This document shows, in pieces, positions 36,399 through 46,362 of a stretch of DNA of 64,000 nucleotides. Under the pieces are notes generated by a model. The model was not told the DNA's origin and ran no database searches. It saw only the letters and a program-made list of their open reading frames with translations. Origin of the DNA: Paenibacillus apiarius (GTDB taxonomy: Bacteria; Bacillota; Bacilli; Paenibacillales; Paenibacillaceae); NCBI RefSeq assembly GCF_017052585.1, contig NZ_JAFFHZ010000002.1, forward strand, positions 310,001-374,000, in the 5' to 3' direction. The first letter of the stretch is position 1. Each line of letters starts with the position of its first letter. A program made the translations under genes and the position numbers.

Positions 36399-38649
36399 CC
36401 CAATTGAAATCACTAATATCGGTAATTTTGAAATCGTATAACCTGCCTATCACTTCAACCGGAATCGTATCCATAGCCCGATGATGAACCAGCTCTGCAT
36501 TGGCATGCCGTTGATCCGACACATTGGACGGCGCATTTTCTGCTGTCGACCGGAATTCGATCGTATACTCTCCCTCGTCCACCCATACCGGGAGATAAAA
36601 ATCGGCTCTTTCTTGCGAAACCGAAATACTTATCCATGTATGTTTCGGAAAGAACAGGGATCGGTCCGCACTGAAAGTGTCAAATGGGAATTTCACTTCT
36701 TTGGAGCGAAAATACTTTTGGAAATCCCGCTCTCCATATCCCGGTATGTCTCGATGTTTACCCGTCGTCGGCATGTATACCGAGAACGGACGCTCCAATA
36801 TGAAGGACGAACGGCTTAGATTCGGCTCCGTTTTTTGATTATGTTCTCTGTCGTCGGATGCCTTCGCATATATGATGACTGGCGTATGTATCGTAATCGG
36901 GTTTATACCGTATATCGGGAACTGTTGTTCGGAACCGCCATTGACATTGGTGGGCAGTGGATCGTAATAAATGGTGCCGCTGCTCGGAATATCATTGGCA
37001 TTAACTTTATGTTTTTCTATAAGCAGGCGATCCTTGTACAACACATTCTTATTGATCGGATAGGGCTGCGGTATCTCTCCTGGCACGGGACCGCGTTCAT
37101 CCGTCACATCTCCATTCATTACCGTCTTTCCGTTGAAGATAAGCGAATCATTGCGTACCTTTACCTCCCCGATCGCATTCTCAGCTGCCGACTTGAACTC
37201 GCCAGAGTAATTCGGCAAATTTTTGCCGACCGTTTGCGGCGGCAAAGTAATGGACCGTGGTTGCGGTTCGCCGGCAATCCCCCCATGTTGAGTTGCTTCA
37301 AAGTCAGGCGGTCTATAGCCGATTGGCTCCAATGTAACGCTGGCGTTGGGCAATGCTTCATTTTGCAGCTTGGCTTGACGGATTTTATAAACTTCCAAGT
37401 TGTCAATGACCCAGAATGAATATGGCCGCTTCACCGTAATCATTTCACTTGCCGTTTCTTCCGCTTCTATTTTTTCCGAAATTGTTTTTCCATCGGGACC
37501 TGTAGTGGATTCGAACCATATTTTCGTGTATGTCTTCGTCACAGGGACTTCATAGGTGCATGTCCCGCTCATTGGAACAAATTTATACTGGAATAAATAA
37601 TGGAGAGCAACTGCATTTACATACAGCATCTCTGATGTTGGAATGCCTCTGGATACATCGAAGCGTTCCTTTCCCCGGCCGTCCGCCAAAATCTTTGCCG
37701 ACACTTTTGGATCCAGTGCCCTGCCTGCGACTGGTTGTCCTGCTGATGGGGATGAGCATCTTCCGGCGGGATCTGGTCCTGGACGCGGGGGAGGCGGAGG
37801 ATGCCCGCTTTCTTGATATACCCCGACCACATTCGTCCCACCAAGGCCAACCGTATAATTCCTTTGTGTCAGTGCCGGATTCGCATCCGGATCCCCTTCC
37901 TGCTGGAACCTTTGTTCGTTCGGCTTGCGGGCTCCTTGAATGTAGGATTTATAGATTTTGTGCCTTTTCCCTTTATAGTCTATCTCTTTTTCAAAAATAT
38001 GAGAGATGGCAGAGCCGACAGGCCAATTTAAATGCACGGGCAGACTCTGATTTTCAATCTTTGTACGATTGATTTCCGAACCATCAGATAATTTGATAAT
38101 GGAATATGACGGGAAAAAGGCAGAGTATTTGACTTGAATATCATAAAATTGCCCAAATCTGGTTTTGTCCCTCCACCCCTGTGCATTTTTAATGCTCCGT
38201 AGATCATAATATTCTGTTGGAAGCTTGGTTGTCCCATGATAAACATTGAAAATGGATGAAATATAAATGGTGTCTCCCTCTCGAATTCCTTCAAGACCAG
38301 CTTGCTCCAGTGCCATTGACGCAGTGGCTTCTGGAACTTCAAAGTAGGTTTCAACCATACCATTTCCGATATCTTTGTCAGCACCAATTTGTTGGAGTTC
38401 CTCAATAATTCCAACCGGACCCTTGGAACGAGGAGCACATTGAGTCTTGTATGGTTCACATCGAGGTTTACGGTGTATCATAAATCCTGTAGTTCTAAAC
38501 CGAATATCCGTTACAGATTCTTGACTTTTTGTCTTAAAAGTAATCTTGCCATCCAAAGTCACATTAATATCTTCTGCTGCGTAACTCTTAGAAGCGAAGT
38601 AACCTAAAACAGACGAAATTAAAAATAAGAGGGTAAAAAGTTTCTTCAT
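36370..38649 (-). CDS. Large secreted protein, N-terminal exon (interrupted by group II intron)
   Basis: The first exon runs from the ATG at 38649 to 36399 (750 codons plus one base); unspliced, the frame runs ten codons into the intron and stops at 36370. Spliced with the segment at 35662-34701 it gives exactly 1070 aa. A signal peptide (MKKLFTLLFLISS to SYAAED) shows export. The rest is a long beta-rich region with a Pro-rich linker (GHPPPPPRPGP) and Cys residues. It resembles DUF5704 proteins, function unknown. It follows the copper-amine-oxidase-domain gene by 11 nt and lies at the end of the Tad-like operon. Confidence 0.85.
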   Translation of the reverse strand: MKKLFTLLFLISSVLGYFASKSYAAEDINVTLDGKITFKTKSQESVTDIRFRTTGFMIHRKPRCEPYKTQCAPRSKGPVGIIEELQQIGADKDIGNGMVETYFEVPEATASMALEQAGLEGIREGDTIYISSIFNVYHGTTKLPTEYYDLRSIKNAQGWRDKTRFGQFYDIQVKYSAFFPSYSIIKLSDGSEINRTKIENQSLPVHLNWPVGSAISHIFEKEIDYKGKRHKIYKSYIQGARKPNEQRFQQEGDPDANPALTQRNYTVGLGGTNVVGVYQESGHPPPPPRPGPDPAGRCSSPSAGQPVAGRALDPKVSAKILADGRGKERFDVSRGIPTSEMLYVNAVALHYLFQYKFVPMSGTCTYEVPVTKTYTKIWFESTTGPDGKTISEKIEAEETASEMITVKRPYSFWVIDNLEVYKIRQAKLQNEALPNASVTLEPIGYRPPDFEATQHGGIAGEPQPRSITLPPQTVGKNLPNYSGEFKSAAENAIGEVKVRNDSLIFNGKTVMNGDVTDERGPVPGEIPQPYPINKNVLYKDRLLIEKHKVNANDIPSSGTIYYDPLPTNVNGGSEQQFPIYGINPITIHTPVIIYAKASDDREHNQKTEPNLSRSSFILERPFSVYMPTTGKHRDIPGYGERDFQKYFRSKEVKFPFDTFSADRSLFFPKHTWISISVSQERADFYLPVWVDEGEYTIEFRSTAENAPSNVSDQRHANAELVHHRAMDTIPVEVIGRLYDFKITDISDFNWGATSSAISG

Positions 38650-38660
38650 ACAGCAAGACC

Positions 38661-39815
38661 TCACCATTTCCATTCCCTAACTACAGCATTATCTAAAAAT
38701 AGACTTGGATTGGCACTGACCATTAAATCTGGTGTGTAATGAGAACCACCCACATTTGTGGAAAGTGCAATATCGGCGTATCCTTCATACCACATATTTT
38801 TTTTATACTTCGCAGGAAGTTTGCCATTATCGTTTTTGGATAAATGAAAGCTCATATCATATATAAGATTTTTGTATTCAATGAAGCTTATAATTCTAAA
38901 TTGGTATTTAACTCTCATCCTATAAGTATCACCATCGCTATATACGATACTGGGCTCCGCAACTAGAACTCCTTCAACTTTAATTTTATTTTTCTTGGCC
39001 CAGTCCACATAAGTTCTCATCTCGTCGTCGCTGCCGAGCATATTCACATCTTTACGAACCTGTTTCGCCCATTTATAATCAATGGTGGAGTAATCCACGT
39101 TTAGAACCAATCCAAAGTATTCTTCAATCTTTTTCTTCCATGCATCCACATTCCTTCTGTTTATATGAGGTTGTTTAGATAATTCTGATACTTTTATAGG
39201 CTTCCCTGAGCTTCTTGTTTCCACATAAAAAGGAACTTCATACATCTCGTTTGGAATATCTTTCAAAATATACGGATAATCCTTATAGTTCTTCGGCAAG
39301 TTCGTCGTCCGAATTTCACGGCCATACTCATCCAGCTTCACATCCGCCTTTTCAACACCCGGAGTTTTAACATACACATAGTGAGCCTCCTTATCGAACT
39401 TGACCTCGGTTCCAAACGCTTCGCTTACGAATCGCAGTGGAACGAAGGTGTTAGTCCCAATCATCACCATCTGACTATCGAACGCAATGGCTTCACCGTT
39501 TATATACGCGGTCGAATCATTCACTTTCATCTCGATCCGTGTATTTTCTTTCTGAATCAATGCTTTCTTCCTTTTCCCATCCCATTTTACTTTTGCCCCA
39601 AGATTTTCGGAGACGGCACGCAATGGAACCAACGTGCGGGAGTTAGTGTCCATTATTGGCCTGGCGTCTTGAAATGGAATTTTGCTGCCATCTAGTACAA
39701 TTTCAAGAGCGCGCTGGGCGGGATCGTATTGAAGAGCATATGCATTCGAAGTCAGGCCCGTAAAAGCAGCAATAGACATCGTCCCTGCAATTGCGACTGC
39801 AACTATCTTTTTCAT
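38661..39815 (-). CDS. Secreted copper-amine-oxidase-N-domain protein
   Basis: A 384-aa exported protein. A signal peptide (MKKIVAVAIAG to NAYALQ) is followed by two repeats of the copper amine oxidase N-terminal (stalk) domain, with the hallmarks LVPLRAVSENLGAKVKW and FVPLRFVSEAFGTEVKF. The C-terminal 230 residues are not recognised and hold no oxidase active site. This domain is often found on Paenibacillus surface proteins. The ATG at 39815 has GAGGG upstream. It precedes the intron-split secreted protein gene by 11 nt and may share a task with it. Codon use is more AT-rich than in the pilus genes. Confidence 0.82.
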   Translation of the reverse strand: MKKIVAVAIAGTMSIAAFTGLTSNAYALQYDPAQRALEIVLDGSKIPFQDARPIMDTNSRTLVPLRAVSENLGAKVKWDGKRKKALIQKENTRIEMKVNDSTAYINGEAIAFDSQMVMIGTNTFVPLRFVSEAFGTEVKFDKEAHYVYVKTPGVEKADVKLDEYGREIRTTNLPKNYKDYPYILKDIPNEMYEVPFYVETRSSGKPIKVSELSKQPHINRRNVDAWKKKIEEYFGLVLNVDYSTIDYKWAKQVRKDVNMLGSDDEMRTYVDWAKKNKIKVEGVLVAEPSIVYSDGDTYRMRVKYQFRIISFIEYKNLIYDMSFHLSKNDNGKLPAKYKKNMWYEGYADIALSTNVGGSHYTPDLMVSANPSLFLDNAVVREWKW

Positions 39816-39898
39816 GTGCGATTCCCTCTCTGTTCTCTCAAATTTTTCGATTCCTTTTATATGTAATGAAGTATTTGCACGCATCTCCCCCTTTACAT

Positions 39899-39921
39899 AA
39901 CTATCGCAGACTCAACTATCG
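39899..39921. repeat. Tandem 8-bp repeat upstream of the copper-amine-oxidase-domain gene
   Basis: AACTATCG occurs at 39899-39906 and 39914-39921, a centre spacing of 15 bp. It lies in the 156-bp gap upstream of the gene starting at 39815 and could be a regulator-binding site for a separate promoter there. Confidence 0.35.
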
Positions 39922-39971
39922 ATATATCACTCCCCAAAATTTACCTTAAATATTAATTTAAAACAATGAAT

Positions 39972-40943
39972 CTAATTGCAGCCTTTCAAAAAATATCCAT
40001 TTTTAGCCACCTCCTTCTCGCTAGAGAATATCTCTTCAACGGAATCCGGCGAACATTTACTCGGAAAAGCGTATTTAATGCCATTCATCGTCGTTCCGTA
40101 ATAAAAACCCCACTTTAAGAGACGCGAACCCCCAAGCGCGTAATTGTTATACGTTCCATGACCTATCGGTAGCCCCTGCACAAATGCGAGGATGCCCACA
40201 TCATCAACCGTATTATTCCATTCTTCACCGGAAATGACGGGCAACGTAAAGGTATAGGCCACACCGTTGCGGGCAGCCCATTCGTTATATGTATTGATCG
40301 CATCTTCCAGTTCACGTTGGATGGCATTCACAATCGTGGTCCGTCGAACCGCATCGAATCGCGCATCATCCTGCAGCAGCGAAATGGATGAAGCCGCTTT
40401 TAATTCACGTTGAAAGCCTTTTATCCATCGATTTGCGCCTGGCTGGTAGATTACAGTAAAATCATCCAATGTAAATGAGAATACATTGCCTTCTTCATCG
40501 GTATATACATAAGGAACTGTCGGTTTCCATACATGTTGGAGTCTCGCCTCTCCATTCGGGTCCTCAAACTCTTCCTTCGCATAGATATCGAATCTATCGT
40601 ATCCAATGACCGCAATAGCCGGGATATAATGCTTTAACTGATTTTGTCCTATCGGATCGGCGAACAGATCGAAGCTAACATAAAGCGTATGAAAAAAGGC
40701 TTGAACCGCATCCGCTTGGCTCAGCACCAAGCGCTTGTCCGACTCGTACCCTTCTTCCGTCTCTCTCCAGATCGCGGAAGTGGTCAGCGTGAGCGCCGCA
40801 TCGTTCACCGCATTGTCCAGCACTTGATTGTACTGGGCTTCGGTATGAAGCTTGAACATTTGTTCCTTCGCATGCAAACGATTGATCCAAAAGTAAGGCA
40901 GCATAATCAACACGAACAAAATGGAAAATTTAATAGTCTTCAT
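39972..40943 (-). CDS. Hypothetical membrane-anchored protein of the Tad-like operon
   Basis: A 323-aa protein that I cannot name. An N-terminal hydrophobic helix (about 4-20) is followed by a long extracellular region starting HAKEQMFKLHTEAQYNQVLDNAVNDAALTLT, which resembles TadE/TadG-like or pseudopilin-like proteins with an N-terminal helix. Two Cys (KCSPDS and KGCN) near the C-terminus could form a disulfide. Its start overlaps the end of the 41481 gene, so it belongs to the pilus operon. Confidence 0.75.
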   Translation of the reverse strand: MKTIKFSILFVLIMLPYFWINRLHAKEQMFKLHTEAQYNQVLDNAVNDAALTLTTSAIWRETEEGYESDKRLVLSQADAVQAFFHTLYVSFDLFADPIGQNQLKHYIPAIAVIGYDRFDIYAKEEFEDPNGEARLQHVWKPTVPYVYTDEEGNVFSFTLDDFTVIYQPGANRWIKGFQRELKAASSISLLQDDARFDAVRRTTIVNAIQRELEDAINTYNEWAARNGVAYTFTLPVISGEEWNNTVDDVGILAFVQGLPIGHGTYNNYALGGSRLLKWGFYYGTTMNGIKYAFPSKCSPDSVEEIFSSEKEVAKNGYFLKGCN

Positions 40944-41481
40944 TGCGAACCATTCCTCCTGCCGGAACGACAATCTTTTCCGTCGGTGCAAAGGATTGAC
41001 TCAGCCAGCCCAACAGAACGGTCGCCTGCGTGCGATTCGTATTTTTTACCGTGACACTAAAATAGTCTCCAATTTTCAGCTTATACCGGCGATCGGACGC
41101 ATCGAACGGTTGAGCATGCTGAGGAAAAAGAGTTTTTAGAATAGAAGCTTTATTGTTGAGCTGGTAATGCGTTAAGAAGTCGGACTTGAACGTATTCCGT
41201 TCTAGAGGATCCTCATAAATAGGATCATATTTCTTTTCATAATGAATCATATCGACGGCGAACATATTTCCCGTCCGTTCAATCTCCATCACGAATCGGT
41301 TCCACATTTCTGGCGTAATGATCCCCTTATCCCTTACCGTGTCTGCAAATTGGTTAACGCTCTTCATGACATGCATCGTTACGATATCGTCTTGTCTCTG
41401 AAATGACTCCAATAGCGGAAAAACAAACAGCAGCAATATGCTTAACAGGGCAGCCAGCAGCTTCAGCAGCGCATTAACCAC
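40930..41481 (-). CDS. Small pseudopilin-like protein
   Basis: A 183-aa protein with one N-terminal transmembrane segment (ALLKLLAALLSILLLFVFPLLE) and an extracellular domain with a charged central part and beta-like C-terminus. The start is GTG at 41481, with GGGGGAGA close upstream. It sits between two similarly built proteins in the Tad-like operon, 11 nt after one and overlapping the next by 14 nt. It is probably a minor pilin or pilus-associated protein; no family is recognised. Confidence 0.75.
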   Translation of the reverse strand: MVNALLKLLAALLSILLLFVFPLLESFQRQDDIVTMHVMKSVNQFADTVRDKGIITPEMWNRFVMEIERTGNMFAVDMIHYEKKYDPIYEDPLERNTFKSDFLTHYQLNNKASILKTLFPQHAQPFDASDRRYKLKIGDYFSVTVKNTNRTQATVLLGWLSQSFAPTEKIVVPAGGMVRNEDY

Positions 41482-41492
41482 ACACTCTCCCC

Positions 41493-41870
41493 CTATTGAT
41501 ATATCATGCGCATGATTTCTCCGAGCTCATTTCGGAGAACTTGTACGTGATAGGTCTTTTGCAGTGGAATATTTTGGAGAGGCAATGCTTCCACATCTAT
41601 TTCCGGTCTGTAAATGACGCCCTCGATGAGCAGTTCGACCCGCGTTTGCGGCAGCAATCGTATAGCATGGATGGCTTCAGCACCCGTTCGTCGCACCGAA
41701 TCCGCAGTTCGAAGCGTTTGATGCACGTTGCGATCTTTATGCTGATTCCCAATATCGGCTTGAAAAATGGCAGCTGAAGAATCGCGGGCAAGCTGAATGG
41801 AAAGCGATAGGGCTGTTATGAAAAAAATGATAGCCGCAGAAAAGCCGATTAAAATTCGTGCGTTGTCCAC
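41493..41870 (-). CDS. Small single-TM protein of the Tad-like operon
   Basis: A 125-aa protein with an N-terminal hydrophobic segment (ILIGFSAAIIFFITALSLSIQLA) and a hydrophilic remainder. The start is a GTG at 41870 with AGGAGG five bases upstream. It is pilin-like in layout, but no Flp or type IV prepilin cleavage motif is clear. Function inferred only from the operon. Confidence 0.72.
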   Translation of the reverse strand: MDNARILIGFSAAIIFFITALSLSIQLARDSSAAIFQADIGNQHKDRNVHQTLRTADSVRRTGAEAIHAIRLLPQTRVELLIEGVIYRPEIDVEALPLQNIPLQKTYHVQVLRNELGEIMRMIYQ

Positions 41871-41929
41871 ATCTGCCTCCTAGCAATCAGGGCGGATCCG
41901 TCCAAAAGGCGCCCTTTTCCGTTTATTGC

Positions 41930-42400
41930 TTATTGCTGTTCGAACACAATTCCCCGCGTTACATTGCTCGAATCAACAATGATCTTTGCTTTGAACTTTC
42001 CGCTCGGGTTCACATAGCTGTCCTGCGACTCCATTTGTGCCAACTCGATATTTTCGTTGCGTTCCGATCCCGGAATCGTCCCGTTCGCAAGAACTTTGTA
42101 TCCATAGTACACCCCATCCGATTTGCTCGCTTTATTTTTCCCCGTTATGACACGGATGCCGAATTGATCCTGCATATAAAACTTCCGAATTGCATTAATC
42201 ACCTGCGAACCGCTCACCATCGTATTGTCGTATACCGTAAACGATGCTTTGCTTAACTCTGTTTGAATGGATGAAAATTCATTTTGAGCGGTCTTCGTCG
42301 CTTCCTGGGCAGACACGAACAGCAGCACCACAATCGTAATCAGTGCGATCGTTAAAAATATTCCTGCCGCCACCTTCAAAGCGGATTGAGCATTGTTCAT
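41930..42400 (-). CDS. Candidate major pilin-like protein of the Tad-like operon
   Basis: A 156-aa protein with a short N-terminus (MNNAQSALKVAAG), a strongly hydrophobic helix (IFLTIALITIVVLLFV) and a Ser/Thr/Asn-rich exterior including VSGSQVINAIRKF. This is the layout of Flp/TadE-type pilins, and it is the first small protein after the platform gene. The ATG at 42400 has AAGGGGAGA 8 nt upstream; the frame is open to 42445. The start lies just beyond the platform gene stop (42423). No prepilin peptidase gene is in the window. Confidence 0.75.
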   Translation of the reverse strand: MNNAQSALKVAAGIFLTIALITIVVLLFVSAQEATKTAQNEFSSIQTELSKASFTVYDNTMVSGSQVINAIRKFYMQDQFGIRVITGKNKASKSDGVYYGYKVLANGTIPGSERNENIELAQMESQDSYVNPSGKFKAKIIVDSSNVTRGIVFEQQ

Positions 42401-42422
42401 GACTGATGTCTCCCCTTCTCGT

Positions 42423-44450
42423 TCATAATTGACGAATTTGTTCAAATGACGAGCGCATCTGCTCCGCGCTCATCCATACAAGCGGGACTACTAAATATAA
42501 AAATATGAGCGCATACATCGGCGCAAAACCGAACCACTGTCCCCAGCCTGCTTTCATTTCAATGCTTTTCTCGTAGTACTGCTTCATCATTTCTTGTTCA
42601 TATATCCAATCCTGCTCGACATCATCGAACGCTTGCTGAAGCGGAATAAGGTCATGCGCCAATTCCAGCTTCTCTGCAAATCGGACAAAATCGGGATAAG
42701 GCACGTCAGATTTTAATTGCCGCAATGCCGTTTCTGGACCGCTCTCCCAATTCATTGCGCAGGTTCTCAGCGCTTGGCGGAAAAACATGGAACTTCGGCA
42801 CATCCATTCCACGACCTGCTCAGCAGTCATCCGATCGAATGCGCGCAGAAGCAGCGTCAAGGATTGGAATTGGCTTAGCTCCGTCCGCATGTCAATATGC
42901 TGAAGGCGAATCCGAATGTGCAGCATCAGCACGGGAAAATGATAGGCCGCTATGCCTGCAAGCATAGCGATAGCGAATTCCCACCATTTCACATGGGCAT
43001 TATGCAGTTGTGCCGTATATTGAGTAATAGCACTGCTTGCTTCATTCCGCCTATGCTCGTTCCCATCGGACCGCCGGGAATGGGAGAACGAATTCCATTT
43101 GTCTGTCACTAATAACTTCCTACTATCAATTGAACTGTTGTTCATCGACCTCTTGGCATTTTCAGCAGACAGTCCGAACGGCACAATCCGCTCCTGCAGC
43201 TGATGCCAAGACCATTGTGTCGATTGCCATTGAAGCATGAATAGAAGAACAAATCCGGTTACGACGGTTACACAAGCGCTTAACAAACGGCGACCATAAA
43301 AATACTCGAGCGGCATGCCCTCGTTGGCTTCATCCAGCAGCCGCTGCATCTTGCGCATTTGCACTGGATTGCATCGGGACAGCCATCGCCCCAGCAAACA
43401 TCTCATCCCCTTAAATTCCCATAAATGCAACGTCCACCTCCGCTGCAGTCTTGAGTTGAACGATTTATGCCGCCATTGCAATTGTTGCAACAAGCGGTGA
43501 CAGACGATTACAGTCAAGAACACCGTAAGCTGCAACAGCCAACCAAGCTTGCTCTTATAAAACCATTCCATGGCAGGGAAATAGGATTTGGCCCATTGCT
43601 CCAACGGATCTGTAAATAAAATCGGAATTACCGCTATCGCCTTCAAACCTCCAAGCAAATACTCCAGTTTAGAGCGCATTACCAATTCCAGCTGCATCTC
43701 ACGGACAATCATCGATATCCCCTGCAAGTAGGAGGAGCCTTCCTTCTGCGTGGAATCTCCATATTCCGCAACCAAGCGCGACAAACCGGCAAAAAGCTTA
43801 AAATACCGGTTAGGCGCCGCTTCCTCATAAGAAGCAAGGGCTGCTTCAGGTTCAGAATCACTAACCATAACAATAAGACGCTGCAAATGCAGTTCTATCA
43901 TCGGGTCTGCGGATTCCAGCGCTTCTTCCAAAGCAGCATCTACCATGCGATGGCGATGGTATGCATGCCTTACATCCGTGAAGGCGGCAGCAGTCTTCTT
44001 CAACAACTTGAATTCGGCTCGTTGAATGACATAATCTCGATATAACCCCTCTGCCACGCTTAGCACAAGGATCAACATGAACCACGACAGCACATCCTGA
44101 TCAAAAGATAGAAAGACAGCGCCGGCCAGAATTGACGTCATTCCGCTTCCTAGCAATACCGCAGCCGTCTTCTCACGCAAGAGCCATTCATCGTACGAGT
44201 AAAATGGGGCTAGTTGCAGGCGAAGCGATGCTGCTTTTCGCTTTAAAAACGGGGTATGAACGGCAGCATAATAACATCGCCGCAGCAGCTTCTGTTTGTA
44301 ATAGTTCGCCGTATCTGTCCCCCCATGCTGCACGGATGCCCGAGAAGTCAATACTTGTGATCGGGCCATGCGCCGCCCAATCCCCCACAGCACCCCCCAC
44401 ATGAGGATGGAAGCCGCCGCTATCCATATCAACCAGTTACTAGCCTGCAA
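42423..44450 (-). CDS. Tad-type platform protein, TadB/TadC-like double-length
   Basis: A 675-aa integral membrane protein. Hydrophobic pairs occur near residues 5-25, 95-135, 265-325, 390-410, 490-515 and 640-665, with a T2SSF-like helical region in each half, so it looks like TadB and TadC joined in one chain. The TTG start at 44450 has AAGGTGGG 8 nt upstream and overlaps the ATPase stop by 11 nt; a GTG at 44483 also keeps the frame open. It follows the CpaF/TadA ATPase directly, as platform genes do in tad loci. Confidence 0.8.
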   Translation of the reverse strand: MQASNWLIWIAAASILMWGVLWGIGRRMARSQVLTSRASVQHGGTDTANYYKQKLLRRCYYAAVHTPFLKRKAASLRLQLAPFYSYDEWLLREKTAAVLLGSGMTSILAGAVFLSFDQDVLSWFMLILVLSVAEGLYRDYVIQRAEFKLLKKTAAAFTDVRHAYHRHRMVDAALEEALESADPMIELHLQRLIVMVSDSEPEAALASYEEAAPNRYFKLFAGLSRLVAEYGDSTQKEGSSYLQGISMIVREMQLELVMRSKLEYLLGGLKAIAVIPILFTDPLEQWAKSYFPAMEWFYKSKLGWLLQLTVFLTVIVCHRLLQQLQWRHKSFNSRLQRRWTLHLWEFKGMRCLLGRWLSRCNPVQMRKMQRLLDEANEGMPLEYFYGRRLLSACVTVVTGFVLLFMLQWQSTQWSWHQLQERIVPFGLSAENAKRSMNNSSIDSRKLLVTDKWNSFSHSRRSDGNEHRRNEASSAITQYTAQLHNAHVKWWEFAIAMLAGIAAYHFPVLMLHIRIRLQHIDMRTELSQFQSLTLLLRAFDRMTAEQVVEWMCRSSMFFRQALRTCAMNWESGPETALRQLKSDVPYPDFVRFAEKLELAHDLIPLQQAFDDVEQDWIYEQEMMKQYYEKSIEMKAGWGQWFGFAPMYALIFLYLVVPLVWMSAEQMRSSFEQIRQL

Positions 44451-46362
44451 GCGAAAACCCACCTTCCCGAGCAGCCCATTCACGGAAACGTCGCTTATCT
44501 TCCACAGTCATTTCTTTCTCCATCGCTTCTTGCTGGCGCATGGAGATCGGATGGACAAAGAAGTAGCGGCCGTGATGGTACTCCACAATGTTTCGATACT
44601 TGAACTGCTGCGTGCTGGCCAAATGGCGATGCAGCCGATCGGCAGACATAATAAAACGTTCCCATGTTGCGGGCATCATTTCTTCGGGTGCATCTGCTTC
44701 ACCACTTGCATCATCAGTGAACCGTACAGGAATACATTCCGTAATTCGTTCAATGTAACGTTTTCCATCCACATCGCGGCTTAAATGAACATCGAAATGG
44801 ATTGCGCTGGTTACCTGCTGCTCCGCGATTGATTCATTATGAAACATGCCCGTTTTCAAAAGTGAGTTCCGCAAAGAAAAGACTAAGTCCGGGAACGTCT
44901 TGGCATGATGCGTGAAAACAGTAAACAAGCTGGCTACTTGCGCCATCTGTATCATCCAAGCCGCCACCGGATCCGTGGCGACTTCACCTAAAATATGAAC
45001 AGCCCCATCCGTTTTTTTCTGCACGTCCAGACCGGCTTGACCCGCGATTTGTTCTGTTTCCCGCAAAGTAAGCACATTGCGCTCTGGGTACAGTCGCCTT
45101 AAATGAAGCTCAAACGCCTGTTCCTGCACCCGAAGCGGGTAAAACGGATAAATCGCGCGAACCAACGCCATCAACAACGTCGTCTTTCCGGAGCCTTGCG
45201 CGCCGGTAATCGCAGTAACGCGGCCCCCCTTCATCAAATATTGGAGCAGCGTGATTGGAATATCCGCGTTGCTGTCCGTAATCAATTGGTCCAGCGAGAT
45301 GGCTTCCATATCGAACTTGCGTACGAAAAAAGCCCATGATTCGGCAAACGGCGGCCGCAAAACGACAACCCTTGAGCCGTCCTTCATATGATTGACGCGG
45401 AATCCGTCCGCTTCAGTCAACGGTCCGGGCGCTTGATATTTGTAAATATTTTGGCACACTCGTTTCAGCTCGTCCTCGCTGCCGAATGAAAGGAACGCGA
45501 GCCGGATGGACTTCCCCTTGTAAAATATCCAGACGCTATCGCATGACCGAATCGGAGCTGCTGCTGTCCCTTCGGAACGATGTCGAGTTGTCTTCGTCAT
45601 AACGTCTAATGGAAATGAGCGTCCGCTCTGGCTCATGGCATCCCCAGGCACTCCGTTTACTCCTCCCGAGACACCGTCTATGCGCATATCGCGTATTTCA
45701 TCAATGACGGAAAAGCCTTTGTAACGCTGATACAACCGCTGCGCAACGATACGCAATCGATCTTCCGTCAGAAGCTGAATCCGTTCCTGCCTAAACGCGG
45801 CGTTCAGTTCTTCTGCCGTTACCACATAACTTGATTCCGAATCGGGCCCAGCCATCTCCGTTTTCAGCGCGTCCCATTCGTACCGTTGTATAAGTTCATG
45901 CAAAGCATTGTATTCATAACGCTTCTTATAGGAATACAGCAGCAGATCGAACTTATCTTGAGACGTCAAGCGGCTCGGGTCGTCAAAAGGAATGAGCCGC
46001 TCAACATCCTCTTGGGTGAGCTTGATGTGATTGGTTACAATATCGGCAATCCATTCTTTAATATATTCTTTGTCCGCAGGATCCCCGCTGCAGCAGCTGC
46101 GAAGCGCTTTCTTCAAGGCAAGGCGCCGCTGCATTTCTCGCTTGAATTCCTCCTCGTCAACATAAAAATCCATGACGAGTTCATTCGTCCAAGCAAGAAA
46201 GGTCTGCTTCATGACTTTGTCGAGCTTCTCCCACGACCATTCATGATGCTGCTTCGCGAAAGGCGCGGCTTGCGATGTGCGGCGCAAGCGCCAGCATAAC
46301 CATACAGCACCCCCGCTAAACAGCAGCGCTATCAGCAGCATATTCCATTCAGCGGCGTTCAT
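44440..46362 (-). CDS. CpaF/TadA-type secretion ATPase with N-terminal membrane segment
   Basis: A 640-aa ATPase that would power pilus assembly or secretion. An N-terminal hydrophobic helix (about 6-24) is unusual for the family. Walker A is GAQGSGKTT (about 387-395), followed by LTLRETEQIAGQ in the Asp-box region and the His-box-like TVFTHHAKTFPDLVFSLRN. The N-terminal helical domain carries the CpaF-like IQLLTEDRLRIVAQRLYQR. The ATG overlaps the upstream stop as ATGA. Confidence 0.88.
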   Translation of the reverse strand: MNAAEWNMLLIALLFSGGAVWLCWRLRRTSQAAPFAKQHHEWSWEKLDKVMKQTFLAWTNELVMDFYVDEEEFKREMQRRLALKKALRSCCSGDPADKEYIKEWIADIVTNHIKLTQEDVERLIPFDDPSRLTSQDKFDLLLYSYKKRYEYNALHELIQRYEWDALKTEMAGPDSESSYVVTAEELNAAFRQERIQLLTEDRLRIVAQRLYQRYKGFSVIDEIRDMRIDGVSGGVNGVPGDAMSQSGRSFPLDVMTKTTRHRSEGTAAAPIRSCDSVWIFYKGKSIRLAFLSFGSEDELKRVCQNIYKYQAPGPLTEADGFRVNHMKDGSRVVVLRPPFAESWAFFVRKFDMEAISLDQLITDSNADIPITLLQYLMKGGRVTAITGAQGSGKTTLLMALVRAIYPFYPLRVQEQAFELHLRRLYPERNVLTLRETEQIAGQAGLDVQKKTDGAVHILGEVATDPVAAWMIQMAQVASLFTVFTHHAKTFPDLVFSLRNSLLKTGMFHNESIAEQQVTSAIHFDVHLSRDVDGKRYIERITECIPVRFTDDASGEADAPEEMMPATWERFIMSADRLHRHLASTQQFKYRNIVEYHHGRYFFVHPISMRQQEAMEKEMTVEDKRRFREWAAREGGFSLAG

